DNA of 64,000 bases from Flavobacterium chilense (GCF_001602525.1 NZ_LSYT01000005.1:310001-374000), one strand, 5' to 3'; positions 8,244-17,535 are shown, counted from the first letter of the stretch. Program-made: numbers and translations. The notes: generated by a model not told the origin, from the letters alone.

Positions 8244-9488
8244 ATGACTTTACAAAACCCAAAACAAATAGTGTTTTCAATTTTCAAATGGATTCTCATT
8301 TGTATTTTGATCGGTATTTTGTCCGGATCTGCCTCAGCATTTTTTTTAGTTGCTCTAGAATGGGTTACACAATTTAGAATTCATCATGACTGGATCGTAT
8401 GGCTTTTGCCTTTTGGCGGGTTATTAGTAGGCTTTAGTTACTATTACTGGGGAGAATCTGTTGTAAAAGGCAATAATTTATTGCTGGACGAATACGAAAA
8501 TCCTAAGAAAGTAATTCCGTTTAAAATGGCTCCTTTAGTACTTTTAGGAACTCTGCTTACACATTTATTTGGAGGCTCTGCCGGTCGCGAGGGCACAGCA
8601 GTACAAATGGGCGGTGCCATTGCTGATCAGTTTACCAGAATTTTTAATTTAGACAATACTGAACGTAAAATTCTAATTATTCTTGGAATCAGTGCAGGTT
8701 TTGCATCCGTTTTTGGTACGCCTTTAGCAGGTGCTATTTTTGCTTTGGAAGTTTTATACTTTAGTAAAATCAATTTTAAAAGTATAGTTTTATCATTTTT
8801 AGTAGCATATGCTGCTTATTTTACGGTAGAATTTTGGGAAATAAAACATACACATTACAGTATTCCCGTTGTTCCTGAAATCAGTTTTATCAACTTATTT
8901 TTTGTTCTTTTAATTGGGACTTTATCCGGCTTCGCTGCATTATTATTTTCCAGAAGTACTCATTTTTGGGGCTCTCTTTTTTCAAAAAACATCAAATATC
9001 CGCCTTTACGTCCTTTTATTGGCGGAATTGTTTTGGCTATTGCTATTGCTGGTTTTGGATTTACAAAATTCTCCGGATTAGGAGTTCCGGTAATCGTAGA
9101 TTCTTTTTCGAATGCAAATCCGTGGTACGACTTTTTACTTAAAATACTGTTTACAGGTTTTACTTTAGGAGCAGGTTTTAAAGGTGGCGAAGTTACTCCG
9201 TTATTCTTTGTAGGTGCCACTTTAGGAAGTGCTTTATCTCTAATCATTCCTTTACCTATTGCTTTTTTAGCTGGTTTAGGATTTGTAGCCGTATTTTCGG
9301 GTGCAACCCACACTCCTATCGCCTGTACGGTTATGGGCATGGAACTTTTTGGAATTGAATCCGGAATTTTCATTGCAATTGCCTGCACAATTGCCTATTT
9401 TACTTCAGGACCTGTTGGAATTTATAAATCTCAAATTGTAAAAGGAGCCAAATATAAATTGTACCAAAAATTAAATCCTAATTTTTAA
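8244..9488 (+). CDS. CLC-family antiporter, probable fluoride/proton type (CLC-F)
   Basis: A 414-residue CLC membrane protein with no C-terminal CBS domains. Canonical chloride CLCs carry GSGIP in the first selectivity loop; here that place holds KGNNLLLDEYE (GNNL at 76-79), the asparagine form described for fluoride-exporting CLC-F proteins. The second motif is GREGT (114-118) with the gating glutamate E116. The third is GFKGGEVTPLFF (311-321), also typical of CLC-F. I infer export of F- in exchange for H+ at the inner membrane. No fluoride riboswitch was recognisable in the upstream gap, which contains an inverted repeat. Start is the ATG at 8244, giving an amphipathic N-terminal helix. Family membership is certain, ion specificity inferred. 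Confidence 0.85.
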   Translation: MTLQNPKQIVFSIFKWILICILIGILSGSASAFFLVALEWVTQFRIHHDWIVWLLPFGGLLVGFSYYYWGESVVKGNNLLLDEYENPKKVIPFKMAPLVLLGTLLTHLFGGSAGREGTAVQMGGAIADQFTRIFNLDNTERKILIILGISAGFASVFGTPLAGAIFALEVLYFSKINFKSIVLSFLVAYAAYFTVEFWEIKHTHYSIPVVPEISFINLFFVLLIGTLSGFAALLFSRSTHFWGSLFSKNIKYPPLRPFIGGIVLAIAIAGFGFTKFSGLGVPVIVDSFSNANPWYDFLLKILFTGFTLGAGFKGGEVTPLFFVGATLGSALSLIIPLPIAFLAGLGFVAVFSGATHTPIACTVMGMELFGIESGIFIAIACTIAYFTSGPVGIYKSQIVKGAKYKLYQKLNPNF

Positions 9489-9686
9489 ATGGCAACGACA
9501 ATACTAAAAAGCAAATTTGTCTTTATTTAATCTATTTTCTGAATTCTTTGTAGCTCTTTGTAAAAGAGATGCCATTTTAGACTCTATACCTACAATTCAT
9601 ATCTTACAAATCATAGCCAGCATAAAAGTGTGTTAATCTGTAAAATGATTTCAACTTTACATTAAAAAAATGTAAATTCGCACACT

Positions 9687-10691
9687 ATGAAAATACAAGA
9701 TATTCAAGCGATACAATTGTTACTCGCAAGCCCAAAGAAAATCGTCATAATTCCGCATAGAGGTCCTGACGGTGATGCTATGGGTTCAACCTTAGGTTTA
9801 TACCACTTTTTAATAAAAAACAATCATCAGGCAACTGTGATTGCTCCAAATGATTTTCCTGATTTTCTGGCCTGGTTACCGGGTTCTGAAACAGTAAAAA
9901 TATTCGAAAAAGACACTGAAAACTGCACCCGAATATTAGAAGAAGCCGAGTTAATTTTTACACTCGACTTCAATGCTTTTCATCGTACTGGCGAAATGGA
10001 ACATACTTTAGCCCGACTAACGGCTCCATTTATCATGATCGATCATCATCAAAAACCGGATGATTATGCTGCTTATATGTACTCTGATACTACATTTGGT
10101 TCTACTTGTGAAATGGTTTACAATTTTATTTCTTTCTTAGGAAAAAAAGAAGATTTAGACAAAACCATAGCAACCTGTATTTATACCGGAATTCTAACTG
10201 ATTCAGGTTCTTTTCGCTTTCCGGGAACTACTGGTAATACACACAGAATCATTGCTGAACTGATTGACCTGGGAGTTGAAAATACTGAAATTCCTGTTTT
10301 ATTGTTTGATAACAGCTCTTACAGCCGTTTGCAATTATTGGGTCGTGCTTTGCAAAATATGAAAGTGTTTGAAGAGCATAAAACATCTTATACAACGCTT
10401 ACTCAAAGCGAACTGGATTCTTTTGATTACGTAAAAGGTGACACCGAAGGAATCGTAAATTATGGGTTGAGTATAAAAGGTATTGTTTTTACTGCTATTT
10501 TTATCGAAAATAAAGACGAGAAAATTATCAAGATTTCGTTCCGTTCGCAAGGCGGATTTGACGTGAATCAATTTGCAAGAGATCACTTTAATGGTGGAGG
10601 ACACAGCAATGCAGCCGGCGGAAGATCTGATGTTTCGATGGAAGAAACCGTGAAGAAATTTGAAGATTTGGTACAAAAATTAAAAATATAA
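9687..10691 (+). CDS. nrnA: DHH-family oligoribonuclease / pAp phosphatase (NrnA-like)
   Basis: A cytosolic DHH-DHHA1 phosphoesterase of 334 residues that degrades short oligoribonucleotides and pAp. The DHH domain has PDGDAMGS (27-34), a metal-binding LDFN segment, DHH at 119-121, and TGILTDSGSFRF around residues 167-178. The DHHA1 domain ends with the substrate-binding GGGHSNAAGG at 303-312. It begins a run of four same-strand genes: gldI starts 7 bases after its stop, then two PPIase genes. A near-consensus -7 element TAAATTCG lies just upstream of the ATG. Identification is firm at the family level. Confidence 0.92.
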   Translation: MKIQDIQAIQLLLASPKKIVIIPHRGPDGDAMGSTLGLYHFLIKNNHQATVIAPNDFPDFLAWLPGSETVKIFEKDTENCTRILEEAELIFTLDFNAFHRTGEMEHTLARLTAPFIMIDHHQKPDDYAAYMYSDTTFGSTCEMVYNFISFLGKKEDLDKTIATCIYTGILTDSGSFRFPGTTGNTHRIIAELIDLGVENTEIPVLLFDNSSYSRLQLLGRALQNMKVFEEHKTSYTTLTQSELDSFDYVKGDTEGIVNYGLSIKGIVFTAIFIENKDEKIIKISFRSQGGFDVNQFARDHFNGGGHSNAAGGRSDVSMEETVKKFEDLVQKLKI

Positions 10692-10697
10692 CCCCAT

Positions 10698-11342
10698 ATG
10701 AACTATTTAAAACAAAGCATTTACATCCTACTTTTTGCTGTTTTACTGGTAAGTTGTAAACATCATGAAGAAGCCAGAAGACCAATTTCTCAGGCTTCAG
10801 GTACTTTCATGAAAAAATCGGCTGACCGAAATAAAAAACTGGTTGCTAATGAAGAAGATGTGATTAAAAAAATCATCAAAAGCAATCCAAAAATAAAATA
10901 TTACGCTACCAGAAAAGGATATTGGCTGTATTACGATGAACAAAATCATACTGATACTGCAACACCAAAAAAAGGAGATATTGCTTATTTCAATTTAGAA
11001 GTAAAAGATATCAACGGCAAAATTATCTATTCTGAAGCAGATCTTGGTCCTCAGACTTATTATGTAGACAAACAAGACATCATGATGGGATTGCGTGACG
11101 GTATTAAAATGATGCATAAAAATGAAACTGTTACTTTCTTATTTCCATCTCATATCGCCTATGGCTATCACGGAGACAATAAAAAAATTGGAACCAACCA
11201 ATCTTTAATCTGCACTGTTACACTTCGCAATTTTGTACCGGATCCGGCAGCAGCGACACCAGCTCCAGTTGTTGGACAAGCACAAAAAACAGTAGCTCCA
11301 AAAGCTCCTGTTCAAACCAAAAAAGATACAATAAACCCATAA
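10698..11342 (+). CDS. gldI: Gliding-motility lipoprotein GldI, FKBP-type peptidyl-prolyl isomerase
   Basis: A lipoprotein (lipobox LVSC, C20) with one FKBP-type domain at about residues 90-180 (KKGDIAYFNLEVKDINGKII, then GIKMMHKNETVTFLFPSHIAYGY). GldI is required for gliding in F. johnsoniae and is thought to help fold gliding/T9SS components in the periplasm. The N-terminal signature HHEEARRPISQASGTFMKKS matches my memory of GldI. The C-terminal 35 residues are an A/P/V-rich tail (PAAATPAPVVGQAQK), probably unstructured. It sits 7 bases behind nrnA and 15 bases before the next PPIase gene, so co-transcription is likely. Confidence 0.88.
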   Translation: MNYLKQSIYILLFAVLLVSCKHHEEARRPISQASGTFMKKSADRNKKLVANEEDVIKKIIKSNPKIKYYATRKGYWLYYDEQNHTDTATPKKGDIAYFNLEVKDINGKIIYSEADLGPQTYYVDKQDIMMGLRDGIKMMHKNETVTFLFPSHIAYGYHGDNKKIGTNQSLICTVTLRNFVPDPAAATPAPVVGQAQKTVAPKAPVQTKKDTINP

Positions 11343-11357
11343 AACAACATTTTGAAA

Positions 11358-12434
11358 ATGAAAAAAAGTATTTTAGTATTACTACTGGCTGTTACTGCCT
11401 TATATTCCTGTAAGGACGAACACAGCAATTTGCCTGATGGTTTGTATGCAGATATCGAAACCAATAAAGGTCATATTATTGTTGAATTAGATTATAAAAA
11501 AGCACCTGTTACAGTGGCTAATTTTGTAACCTTAGCCGAGGGTAAAAGTGAATTCGTAACTAAAGATTACTTGAAAAACAAACCTTTTTACGACGGATTA
11601 AAATTTCACAGAGTTATTGAAGATTTTATGATTCAGACCGGAGACCCTGAAGGAACTGGTTCTGGAGATGCAGGATATAAATTTAAAGACGAAATCACGG
11701 ATTTAAAATTTGACAAAGCCGGTATTTTGGCAATGGCAAATAATGGTCCCGGAACAAACAGCAGTCAGTTTTTCATCACACATGTTGAAACTCCATGGTT
11801 AGATGGTAAACATACTATTTTTGGTCATGTTGTAGATAAAGGCCAGGAAGTAGTTAACCAAATCAAACAAGATGATAAAATTGTTTCTGTAACGATTGTT
11901 AGAAACGGTGAAGCAGCTAAAAAGTTTGATGCCGTAAAAGTATTTCATGATTACTTCTCTGAAATTGCGAAAGAAAAAAGCAAATTTGCAGGGGTTCAAA
12001 AAGAAAAAGTAGACTATTTCGCTTCTGTTTTACCAAAAACAACCAAAACAAGTTCAGGATTGCAATATTTGATTACTGAAAAAGGAACTGGTAAAAAACC
12101 GGCTACAGGAGCTCAATTATATATCAATTACTCTGGTTTCTTAGAAGACGGAACTTTATTTGATTCAAGTGTAGAATCTGTAAATAAAGCTTTCGGTAAA
12201 TTTGACTCTGCAAGAGCTGAGCAACACGGATACCAGCCAATTCCTTTTCAGGCAGGTCGTAAAGATGGTATGATCCCTGGATTTATTGAAGGTATCGAAC
12301 AGCTTTCATTTGGAGACAAAGCGATTCTTTTTATTCCGTCACACTTAGCTTACGGAGCAACTGGCGCAGGAGGAGTTATTCCGCCAAATGCAAATATCAT
12401 TTTTGAAATTCAATTATTAGAAAAGCCACAATAA
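11358..12434 (+). CDS. Lipoprotein with cyclophilin and FKBP domains (dual PPIase)
   Basis: Two different prolyl-isomerase folds in one periplasmic lipoprotein of 358 residues. The lipobox ends at C18 (LYSC). A cyclophilin domain at about 28-190 has FYDGLKFHRVIEDFMIQTGD and NNGPGTNSSQFFITH with the family active-site arginine and glutamine. An FKBP domain follows at about 225-356 (LYINYSGFLEDGTLFDSS, IPSHLAYGATGAGGVIPPN). An in-frame TTG at 11352 would add two residues; the ATG at 11358 is preferred because it gives a standard lipoprotein signal. It follows gldI by 15 bases and precedes a paralog, so three PPIases are made together. Confidence 0.92.
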   Translation: MKKSILVLLLAVTALYSCKDEHSNLPDGLYADIETNKGHIIVELDYKKAPVTVANFVTLAEGKSEFVTKDYLKNKPFYDGLKFHRVIEDFMIQTGDPEGTGSGDAGYKFKDEITDLKFDKAGILAMANNGPGTNSSQFFITHVETPWLDGKHTIFGHVVDKGQEVVNQIKQDDKIVSVTIVRNGEAAKKFDAVKVFHDYFSEIAKEKSKFAGVQKEKVDYFASVLPKTTKTSSGLQYLITEKGTGKKPATGAQLYINYSGFLEDGTLFDSSVESVNKAFGKFDSARAEQHGYQPIPFQAGRKDGMIPGFIEGIEQLSFGDKAILFIPSHLAYGATGAGGVIPPNANIIFEIQLLEKPQ

Positions 12435-12474
12435 TACATTTTAAAGTTTAATACAGACTTAAATTCGGAAGACC

Positions 12475-13617
12475 ATGAAGTTTAAATTTTTATTTTTATT
12501 TTGCCTTGCAGTAGTAAATATTCAGGCTCAGACAACAAAAAAACCTGTTGCTAAGGCAAAACCAAAAGCTGCAGCAACAACTACAAAAGCAGCTCCTAAA
12601 ACAGATCCTAACGACGGGATTTTTGCAACAATTTCTACAACAAAAGGAGATATTGTTGTGTCTTTAGAATATGTAAGGACTCCGGTAACTGTAGCTAACT
12701 TTATTTCGCTGGCAGAAGGAACTAATCCAAATGTAAAAGTGGAAAGACTTAAAGGAAAACCATTTTATGACGGATTAAAATTTCACAGAGTAATCAATGA
12801 TTTTATGATCCAGGGTGGAGATCCGGACGGAAACGGTTCAGGAGGTCCGGGATATTCATTTAAAGATGAATTTACTGAAGAATTAAAATTCGAAAAAGGC
12901 GGTGTTTTGGCTATGGCTAATTCCGGTCCTGCTACAAACGGAAGCCAGTTCTTTATTACACATAAAGATACTCCGTGGTTAAACGGAAAACATACTATTT
13001 TTGGTCATGTGGTTTCTGGAATGGATAATGTAAACAAAATTGTTCAGGATGATATCATGACAAAAATTACCATTACCCGTAAAGGTGATGCTGCCAAAAA
13101 ATTTAATGCGGTAAAAGTTTTAGCAGATGATGCTAAAAAAGAAGAAGCTAAAAAAGGAGAAGCACAAAAAGTAATCACACAAAAAGCGGCTTATTTTGCA
13201 GCTACAAAAGCCAAAGCGACTACTACTGCATCAGGTTTGAAATATGTTGTAACCAAAAAAGGAACAGGAGTTAAAGGTGCAGAAGGATCAACGATTTATT
13301 TTCACTACGCAGGTTATTTCGAAGACGGAAATCTTTTTGACAGCAGCATGTCAGGTGTAGCAAAAGCTTATGGTAAATACGATGCCAACCGTGATGCTCA
13401 AAAAGGATATCAGGCTTTTCCGTTTACTGTTGGTAAAAAAGACGGAATGATTCCTGGTTTTATTGAGGCTTTAGACATGATGACAGATGGTGAAAAAGCA
13501 ATCTTCTTTCTTCCTTCTAATTTAGCTTATGGAGAAAAAGGTGCCGGAGGAGTTATTCCGCCAAACACAACTTTGATCTTCGAAATCGAAACGTATCAAA
13601 ATCAGCCAGTAAAGTAA
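12475..13617 (+). CDS. Secreted cyclophilin-FKBP dual PPIase (paralog)
   Basis: A 380-residue paralog of the preceding gene with the same domain order: cyclophilin (about 50-210, FHRVINDFMIQGGD, NGSQFFITH) then FKBP (about 245-378, IYFHYAGYFEDGNLFDSS, LPSNLAYGEKGAGGVIPPN). Unlike its neighbour it has a signal peptidase I type signal (NIQAQ, cleavage near residue 18) and a K/P/A-rich linker (residues 20-45), so it should be soluble in the periplasm. The 40-base gap and common strand argue for one operon with nrnA and gldI. A strong terminator follows at 13646. Confidence 0.92.
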   Translation: MKFKFLFLFCLAVVNIQAQTTKKPVAKAKPKAAATTTKAAPKTDPNDGIFATISTTKGDIVVSLEYVRTPVTVANFISLAEGTNPNVKVERLKGKPFYDGLKFHRVINDFMIQGGDPDGNGSGGPGYSFKDEFTEELKFEKGGVLAMANSGPATNGSQFFITHKDTPWLNGKHTIFGHVVSGMDNVNKIVQDDIMTKITITRKGDAAKKFNAVKVLADDAKKEEAKKGEAQKVITQKAAYFAATKAKATTTASGLKYVVTKKGTGVKGAEGSTIYFHYAGYFEDGNLFDSSMSGVAKAYGKYDANRDAQKGYQAFPFTVGKKDGMIPGFIEALDMMTDGEKAIFFLPSNLAYGEKGAGGVIPPNTTLIFEIETYQNQPVK

Positions 13618-13645
13618 TATAAACTTTTCTATAGAGTTCAAAATG

Positions 13646-13677
13646 AGCCATCGGGATGTTATTCCGGTGGCTTTTTT
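13646..13677 (+). terminator. Rho-independent terminator after the PPIase operon
   Basis: AGCCATCGG (13646-13654) pairs with CCGGTGGCT (13664-13672) including one G-T pair, followed directly by a T tract. Confidence 0.85.
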
Positions 13678-13787
13678 ATTTTATCTAATTCTGTGATATC
13701 TGTAATTTTAGAACTTCATAAAATACCAAAAACAAATTAATAATAACGTTTATCGCAATTTTCTATTAAATCCTAAACAAAATAACT

Positions 13788-13795
13788 TACCTTTG
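13788..13795 (+). promoter_or_regulatory. -7 element of the EamA transporter gene
   Basis: TACCTTTG matches TAnnTTTG exactly. The predicted start of transcription (about 13799-13802) lies downstream of an in-frame TTG at 13793, which rules that TTG out as the translation start and supports the ATG at 13829. Confidence 0.6.
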
Positions 13796-13828
13796 CCGGC
13801 TTTAATTTTTCAAAACAAACAAATTAAG

Positions 13829-14725
13829 ATGTCACAAAACAACGTATTAAAAGGAGTATTTTTAGTAGCAATTGGAGCTACAACTTATGGAATGTTAGCC
13901 ACTTTTGTAAAAATGGCCTATTCTGAAGGATATACCACTGCCGAAGTAACCACATCTCAATTTATATTAGGAATTATTGGTATTCTTATCATCAATACTT
14001 TCCAGAAAATAAAGCATAAAAGCAATGTTGTAAAAGCAACTCCAAAAAACATATTCAGCCTGATGCTTGCCGGTACTTCTTTAGGAATGACAAGTTTGTT
14101 TTATTATCTGGCGGTAAAATTTATTCCCGTTTCTATTGGTATTGTTTTATTGATGCAAACTGTTTGGATGGGGGTTTTACTGGAAATGATTTTAGAAAAA
14201 AAATTACCTTCAAAACAAAAAGTATTTGCTGTAATTATAGTACTTATCGGGACTGTTTTAGCAACTAATATTATTCATAATGATATAACACTGGACTGGC
14301 GTGGTATTGCCTGGGGAATCCTGGCCGCTGCCTCGTTTACCACAACTATGTTTACGGCAAATCGTGTTGCTACAGAAATTTCTTCTGCACAACGTAGTTT
14401 ATATATGTTGTTGGGCGGAGCAGTAATTGTATTTTCGTTTGCCTTTGCAACTCAGGTAACTCCTTTTAATTTTGAAATTTTCATGAAATGGGGAATTATA
14501 CTTGCTTTATTTGGAACTATTATCCCGCCAATGCTTATGACTGCCGGCTTCCCTTTAACCGGAATTGGACTTGGTAGTATTGTTTCCGCATTGGAACTTC
14601 CGGTTTCTGTTATGATGGCTTATGTGTTACTGGATGAAAAAGTAATCTTCTCTCAATGGGTTGGAATTGTTTTAATCATTCTGGCGATCATTATTATGAA
14701 TGTAAATTTCAAGCGTAAAAATTAA
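13829..14725 (+). CDS. EamA/DMT-family transporter
   Basis: A 298-residue inner-membrane protein of the drug/metabolite transporter superfamily. It has about ten hydrophobic segments arranged as two EamA repeats (about 7-140 and 155-292). Typical features are GATTYGMLATFVKMAY in the first helix and LGTIIPPMLMTAGFPLTGIGLGSIVSALELPVSVM near the end, carrying the proline-rich last-but-one helix of the family. The frame is open from a TTG at 13793, but the ATG at 13829 is preferred because the -7 element overlaps that TTG. Substrate unknown. Confidence 0.88.
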   Translation: MSQNNVLKGVFLVAIGATTYGMLATFVKMAYSEGYTTAEVTTSQFILGIIGILIINTFQKIKHKSNVVKATPKNIFSLMLAGTSLGMTSLFYYLAVKFIPVSIGIVLLMQTVWMGVLLEMILEKKLPSKQKVFAVIIVLIGTVLATNIIHNDITLDWRGIAWGILAAASFTTTMFTANRVATEISSAQRSLYMLLGGAVIVFSFAFATQVTPFNFEIFMKWGIILALFGTIIPPMLMTAGFPLTGIGLGSIVSALELPVSVMMAYVLLDEKVIFSQWVGIVLIILAIIIMNVNFKRKN

Positions 14726-14812
14726 CATATTTTGAGGAGGGTTAAAAAAAAGCCGTTCAAAACATCATAATTGTTAATTTTTTTATAAATTCGTAATAAA
14801 TAATTTCATATT

Positions 14813-15169
14813 ATGAATTTACCCTGGCATTTATATTTAATGGCTGTGCTTTATATTATTGCCGGATTAAATCATTTTAGGAATCCCGGAATGTATATCA
14901 GAATCATTCCTCCTTATTTCTCAAATCCCAAATTACTAAATACTCTAAGCGGAGCTGCCGAAATCATTCTCGGCATTCTCCTCCTGATTCCTTCTACAAG
15001 CCCTTTTGCTGCATGGGGAATTATAGTATTATTAATTGCTGTATTTCCTGCTAATCTCTTTATGTACCGTAAGAAAAAAGGTTCTTTTTCTTGGCTAAAA
15101 TTTATTTTATTAATACGTTTGCCCTTACAAATCGTATTGATTGTATGGGCGTACTTATATACCCGTTAA
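14813..15169 (+). CDS. DoxX-like small membrane protein
   Basis: A 118-residue protein with four hydrophobic helices and the DoxX-type opening LYLMAVLYIIAGLNHFRNPGMYIRIIPPYF. The middle helix LNTLSGAAEIILGILLLIPS is also typical of this family. DoxX-like proteins are thought to work in membrane redox or thiosulfate/quinone reactions, but nothing here shows a catalytic role. It lies 31 bases upstream of the aquaporin gene on the same strand, so both may share a transcript. A TAAATTCG element about 25 bases upstream is a weak -7 candidate. Confidence 0.8.
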   Translation: MNLPWHLYLMAVLYIIAGLNHFRNPGMYIRIIPPYFSNPKLLNTLSGAAEIILGILLLIPSTSPFAAWGIIVLLIAVFPANLFMYRKKKGSFSWLKFILLIRLPLQIVLIVWAYLYTR

Positions 15170-15200
15170 TAATTAAACTATTAATTAAAATTATTTTATT

Positions 15201-15908
15201 ATGAAAAAATTATTTGCAGAATTTTTCGGAACATTCTGGCTTGTTTTTGGTGGTTGCGGCAGCGCAATCTTTGCAGCCGGAATTCCTGATTTAGGAATTG
15301 GTTTTGCCGGTGTAGCCTTAGCATTTGGTTTGACTGTATTAACAATGGCATATGCCGTTGGGCATATTTCGGGAGGACATTTTAACCCTGCTGTTTCATT
15401 TGGTTTGTGGGCCGGCGGAAGATTTCCGGCAAAGGACCTTATTCCTTACATTATTGCTCAATGTGTTGGAGCGATAGCCGCAGCAGGTACTTTGTATACC
15501 ATTGCATCAGGAAAAGCCGGTTTCGTAATTGATAATACTAAAGCCGGAGCTTTTGCATCAAATGGTTTTGGAGCATTCTCACCAGACGGGTATTCTTTAC
15601 AATCTGCTTTTATTGCTGAATTTGTATTAACCTTGTTTTTCTTATTGGTTATTCTTGGTGCAACAGATAAGTTTGCCAATGGCAGATTTGCCGGTATAGC
15701 AATTGGTTTAGCTCTGACTTTAATCCATTTAATTAGTATTCCTATTACCAATACTTCTGTAAATCCTGCAAGATCATTATCTCAGGCAATCTTTGTTGGC
15801 GGAGAACCATTATCACAGGTCTGGCTGTTTTGGGTAGCCCCAATTTTAGGAGCTGTTGTAGCCGGTTTTATATATAAGACATTATTACAAAATCACGCAG
15901 AAGCGTAA
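15201..15908 (+). CDS. aqpZ: Aquaporin Z-type water channel
   Basis: A 235-residue major intrinsic protein with six membrane helices and both half-helix signatures: HFNPAV with NPA at 62-64 and SVNPARSL with NPA at 188-190. The arginine R191 behind the second NPA and the histidine in [18 protein letters not shown] fit the narrow ar/R filter of water-selective aquaporins rather than glycerol facilitators. Length and start ([20 protein letters not shown]) match AqpZ. It is followed 34 bases later by a small stress-type membrane protein, suggesting an osmotic or envelope stress transcript with DoxX upstream. Confidence 0.93.
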   Translation: MKKLFAEFFGTFWLVFGGCGSAIFAAGIPDLGIGFAGVALAFGLTVLTMAYAVGHISGGHFNPAVSFGLWAGGRFPAKDLIPYIIAQCVGAIAAAGTLYTIASGKAGFVIDNTKAGAFASNGFGAFSPDGYSLQSAFIAEFVLTLFFLLVILGATDKFANGRFAGIAIGLALTLIHLISIPITNTSVNPARSLSQAIFVGGEPLSQVWLFWVAPILGAVVAGFIYKTLLQNHAEA

Positions 15909-15942
15909 CACAAACTTTTACTAATTCATAAAAAATTAAAAT

Positions 15943-16185
15943 ATGTCATTTCTATATTTTTTACTTATTGGAGCAATTTCCGGATGGCTGGCAGGTCAAA
16001 TCTGGAAAGGTGCCGGTTTTGGACTCCTTGGCAACATTGTCGTAGGTATTGTTGGCGGAATCATTGGTGGCTGGATTGCAGGTAATCTGGGTATTGGAGG
16101 CGGCGGACTTTTATGGCAAATTATAATTGCTGTTGGAGGGGCTTGGGTACTACTTTTTATCATTAGCCTGATCAAAAAAGGATAA
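15943..16185 (+). CDS. GlsB/YeaQ/YmgE family small membrane protein
   Basis: An 80-residue protein built of three glycine-rich hydrophobic segments (GAISGWLAGQIWKGAGFGLLGN, then VVGIVGGIIGGWIAGNLG). This is the hallmark of the transglycosylase-associated YeaQ/YmgE/GlsB group, usually induced by general or osmotic stress. It follows aqpZ closely and is closed by a terminator at 16212. Exact function is not known for the family. Confidence 0.9.
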   Translation: MSFLYFLLIGAISGWLAGQIWKGAGFGLLGNIVVGIVGGIIGGWIAGNLGIGGGGLLWQIIIAVGGAWVLLFIISLIKKG

Positions 16186-16211
16186 AAACATTTCACCTAA
16201 TAAATTCATTT

Positions 16212-16254
16212 AAAGAGAAAATCAGATATATTTATATTCGGTTTTCTCTTTTTT
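16212..16254 (+). terminator. Terminator after the aqpZ transcript
   Basis: AAAGAGAAAA (16212-16221) pairs with TTTTCTCTTT (16242-16251) around a 20-base loop, followed by further T. The stem is AT-rich, so efficiency is uncertain. Confidence 0.6.
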
Positions 16255-16308
16255 ACATCCCAACAACCCGGATTCATCTTTTCATAGAACACGCAAAACT
16301 TTACTTTT

Positions 16309-17136
16309 ATGAATGATATAGTAGCATATTTCAGTACAATTCCGTCCACCCACCGAAGCTTAATTCTGGTTGGGGGAATTACTATTTTTTGGCTCATCGA
16401 AAATGCTTTTCCGTTATTTCATATGCGGTATAGAAAATGGCATCATGCGGGAATCAATTTCTTCTTGACATTTACGACCATAGTAGTCAATTTTGTTTTA
16501 GCTTTTATCTTAATTAAAACGGCAAACTGGACCACCGAAAATCATTTTGGTATCCTGCAAAGACTGCCGGAGATTCCGCTTTGGCTGTAAACTCTTATCG
16601 GATTACTTTTGTTAGATTTAACAGGAGCTTATCTGGCACATTATGTTCAGCATAAATTTAAATTTTTATGGCGTTTTCACATCGTTCACCATACTGATAC
16701 CTGGATTGATACTACAACAGCAAACCGTCATCATCCGGGAGAAAGTGTAATCCGGTTTGTATTTACAACACTTGGCGTTTTGGTTGTGGGTAGTCCTATG
16801 TGGATGGTATTTTTGTATCAGAGTTTATCTGTAGTATTTTCACAATTTAATCATGCCAACATTTCTTTGCCCGATAAACTAGATACTTTTTTGAGTTATT
16901 TCATCATTTCGCCCAACATGCATAAAGTACACCATCATTATGTCCTGCCTTACACAGACAGCAATTACGGAAATATCTTTTCGGTTTGGGATCGTCTTTT
17001 TGGCACTTTCACCAGCTTGCCCAAAGAAAAGCTTATTTATGGATTGGATACTCATATGGCAACGGAAGAAAACAATCAATTGAAAAATTTATTAAAAATA
17101 CCGTTTCAAAAATCAAGATCTGCAAAAAACAGTTAA
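16309..17136 (+). pseudogene. Sterol desaturase/fatty acid hydroxylase family gene with an in-frame stop
   Basis: One reading frame of 276 codons is interrupted by TAA at 16588-16590 (codon 94). The frame continues unbroken on both sides (PLWL, stop, TLIGLLLLDLTGAY), so no shift is involved. The downstream part carries the di-iron histidine boxes of the integral-membrane hydroxylase family: HYVQH, RFHIVHH, NRHHPGE and KVHHHYV. The upstream part holds two membrane segments. An intact protein would be about 275 residues, normal for the family, and a single C-to-T change in a CAA glutamine codon would explain the stop. Either this is a recent pseudogene, a sequencing error, or readthrough occurs; a start at TTG 16609 would give an N-truncated 175-residue protein. 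Confidence 0.88.
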
Positions 17137-17256
17137 AATCATTAAAAAAAATATCCTTCATCGAACCAAGTAATTATTTTTTTTATTAATATTGATACTT
17201 AATTTGAAAATCAATCTATTAATCATTAACCCCTATTTTGAATTAATTTTCACGTG

Positions 17257-17535
17257 ATGAAAAAGAGTAACCGCAAAGAATTGAATTGGGAACAAACGGA
17301 AAGACTTGTTTCGTTAGCTTTAGAAGAAAAAAATCCATTTGAGATCATTAAAAAAGAATTTGGATTGGCAGAAAAAGAAGTTTTGGAAATCATGAAGAAG
17401 AAAATGCCTCTTGAAAAATTTGAAATGTGGAAAAAGAAGGCAATCGCAAATAAACCAAAACCAAAACCCGTTAAAATAGATGATTTTGATGAAGATTTGG
17501 ATGGCAAATATTATATAAAAAACAAACTAGACTAA
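17257..17535 (+). CDS. DUF2805 (TIGR03643 family) protein
   Basis: A 92-residue basic protein of the TIGR03643/DUF2805 type. The conserved core is WEQTERLVSLALEEKNPF, then FGLAEKEVLEIMKKKMPLEKFEMWKKK. It looks like a small helix-turn-helix domain (residues 8-58) and may bind nucleic acid, but no function is established. A GTG precedes the ATG directly (17254); ATG at 17257 is preferred. It is closed by a terminator at 17541. Confidence 0.85.
   Translation: MKKSNRKELNWEQTERLVSLALEEKNPFEIIKKEFGLAEKEVLEIMKKKMPLEKFEMWKKKAIANKPKPKPVKIDDFDEDLDGKYYIKNKLD

Noticed and set aside
13793..13828. TTG start for the EamA transporter
   Set aside because: It overlaps the -7 promoter element, upstream of the predicted transcription start.
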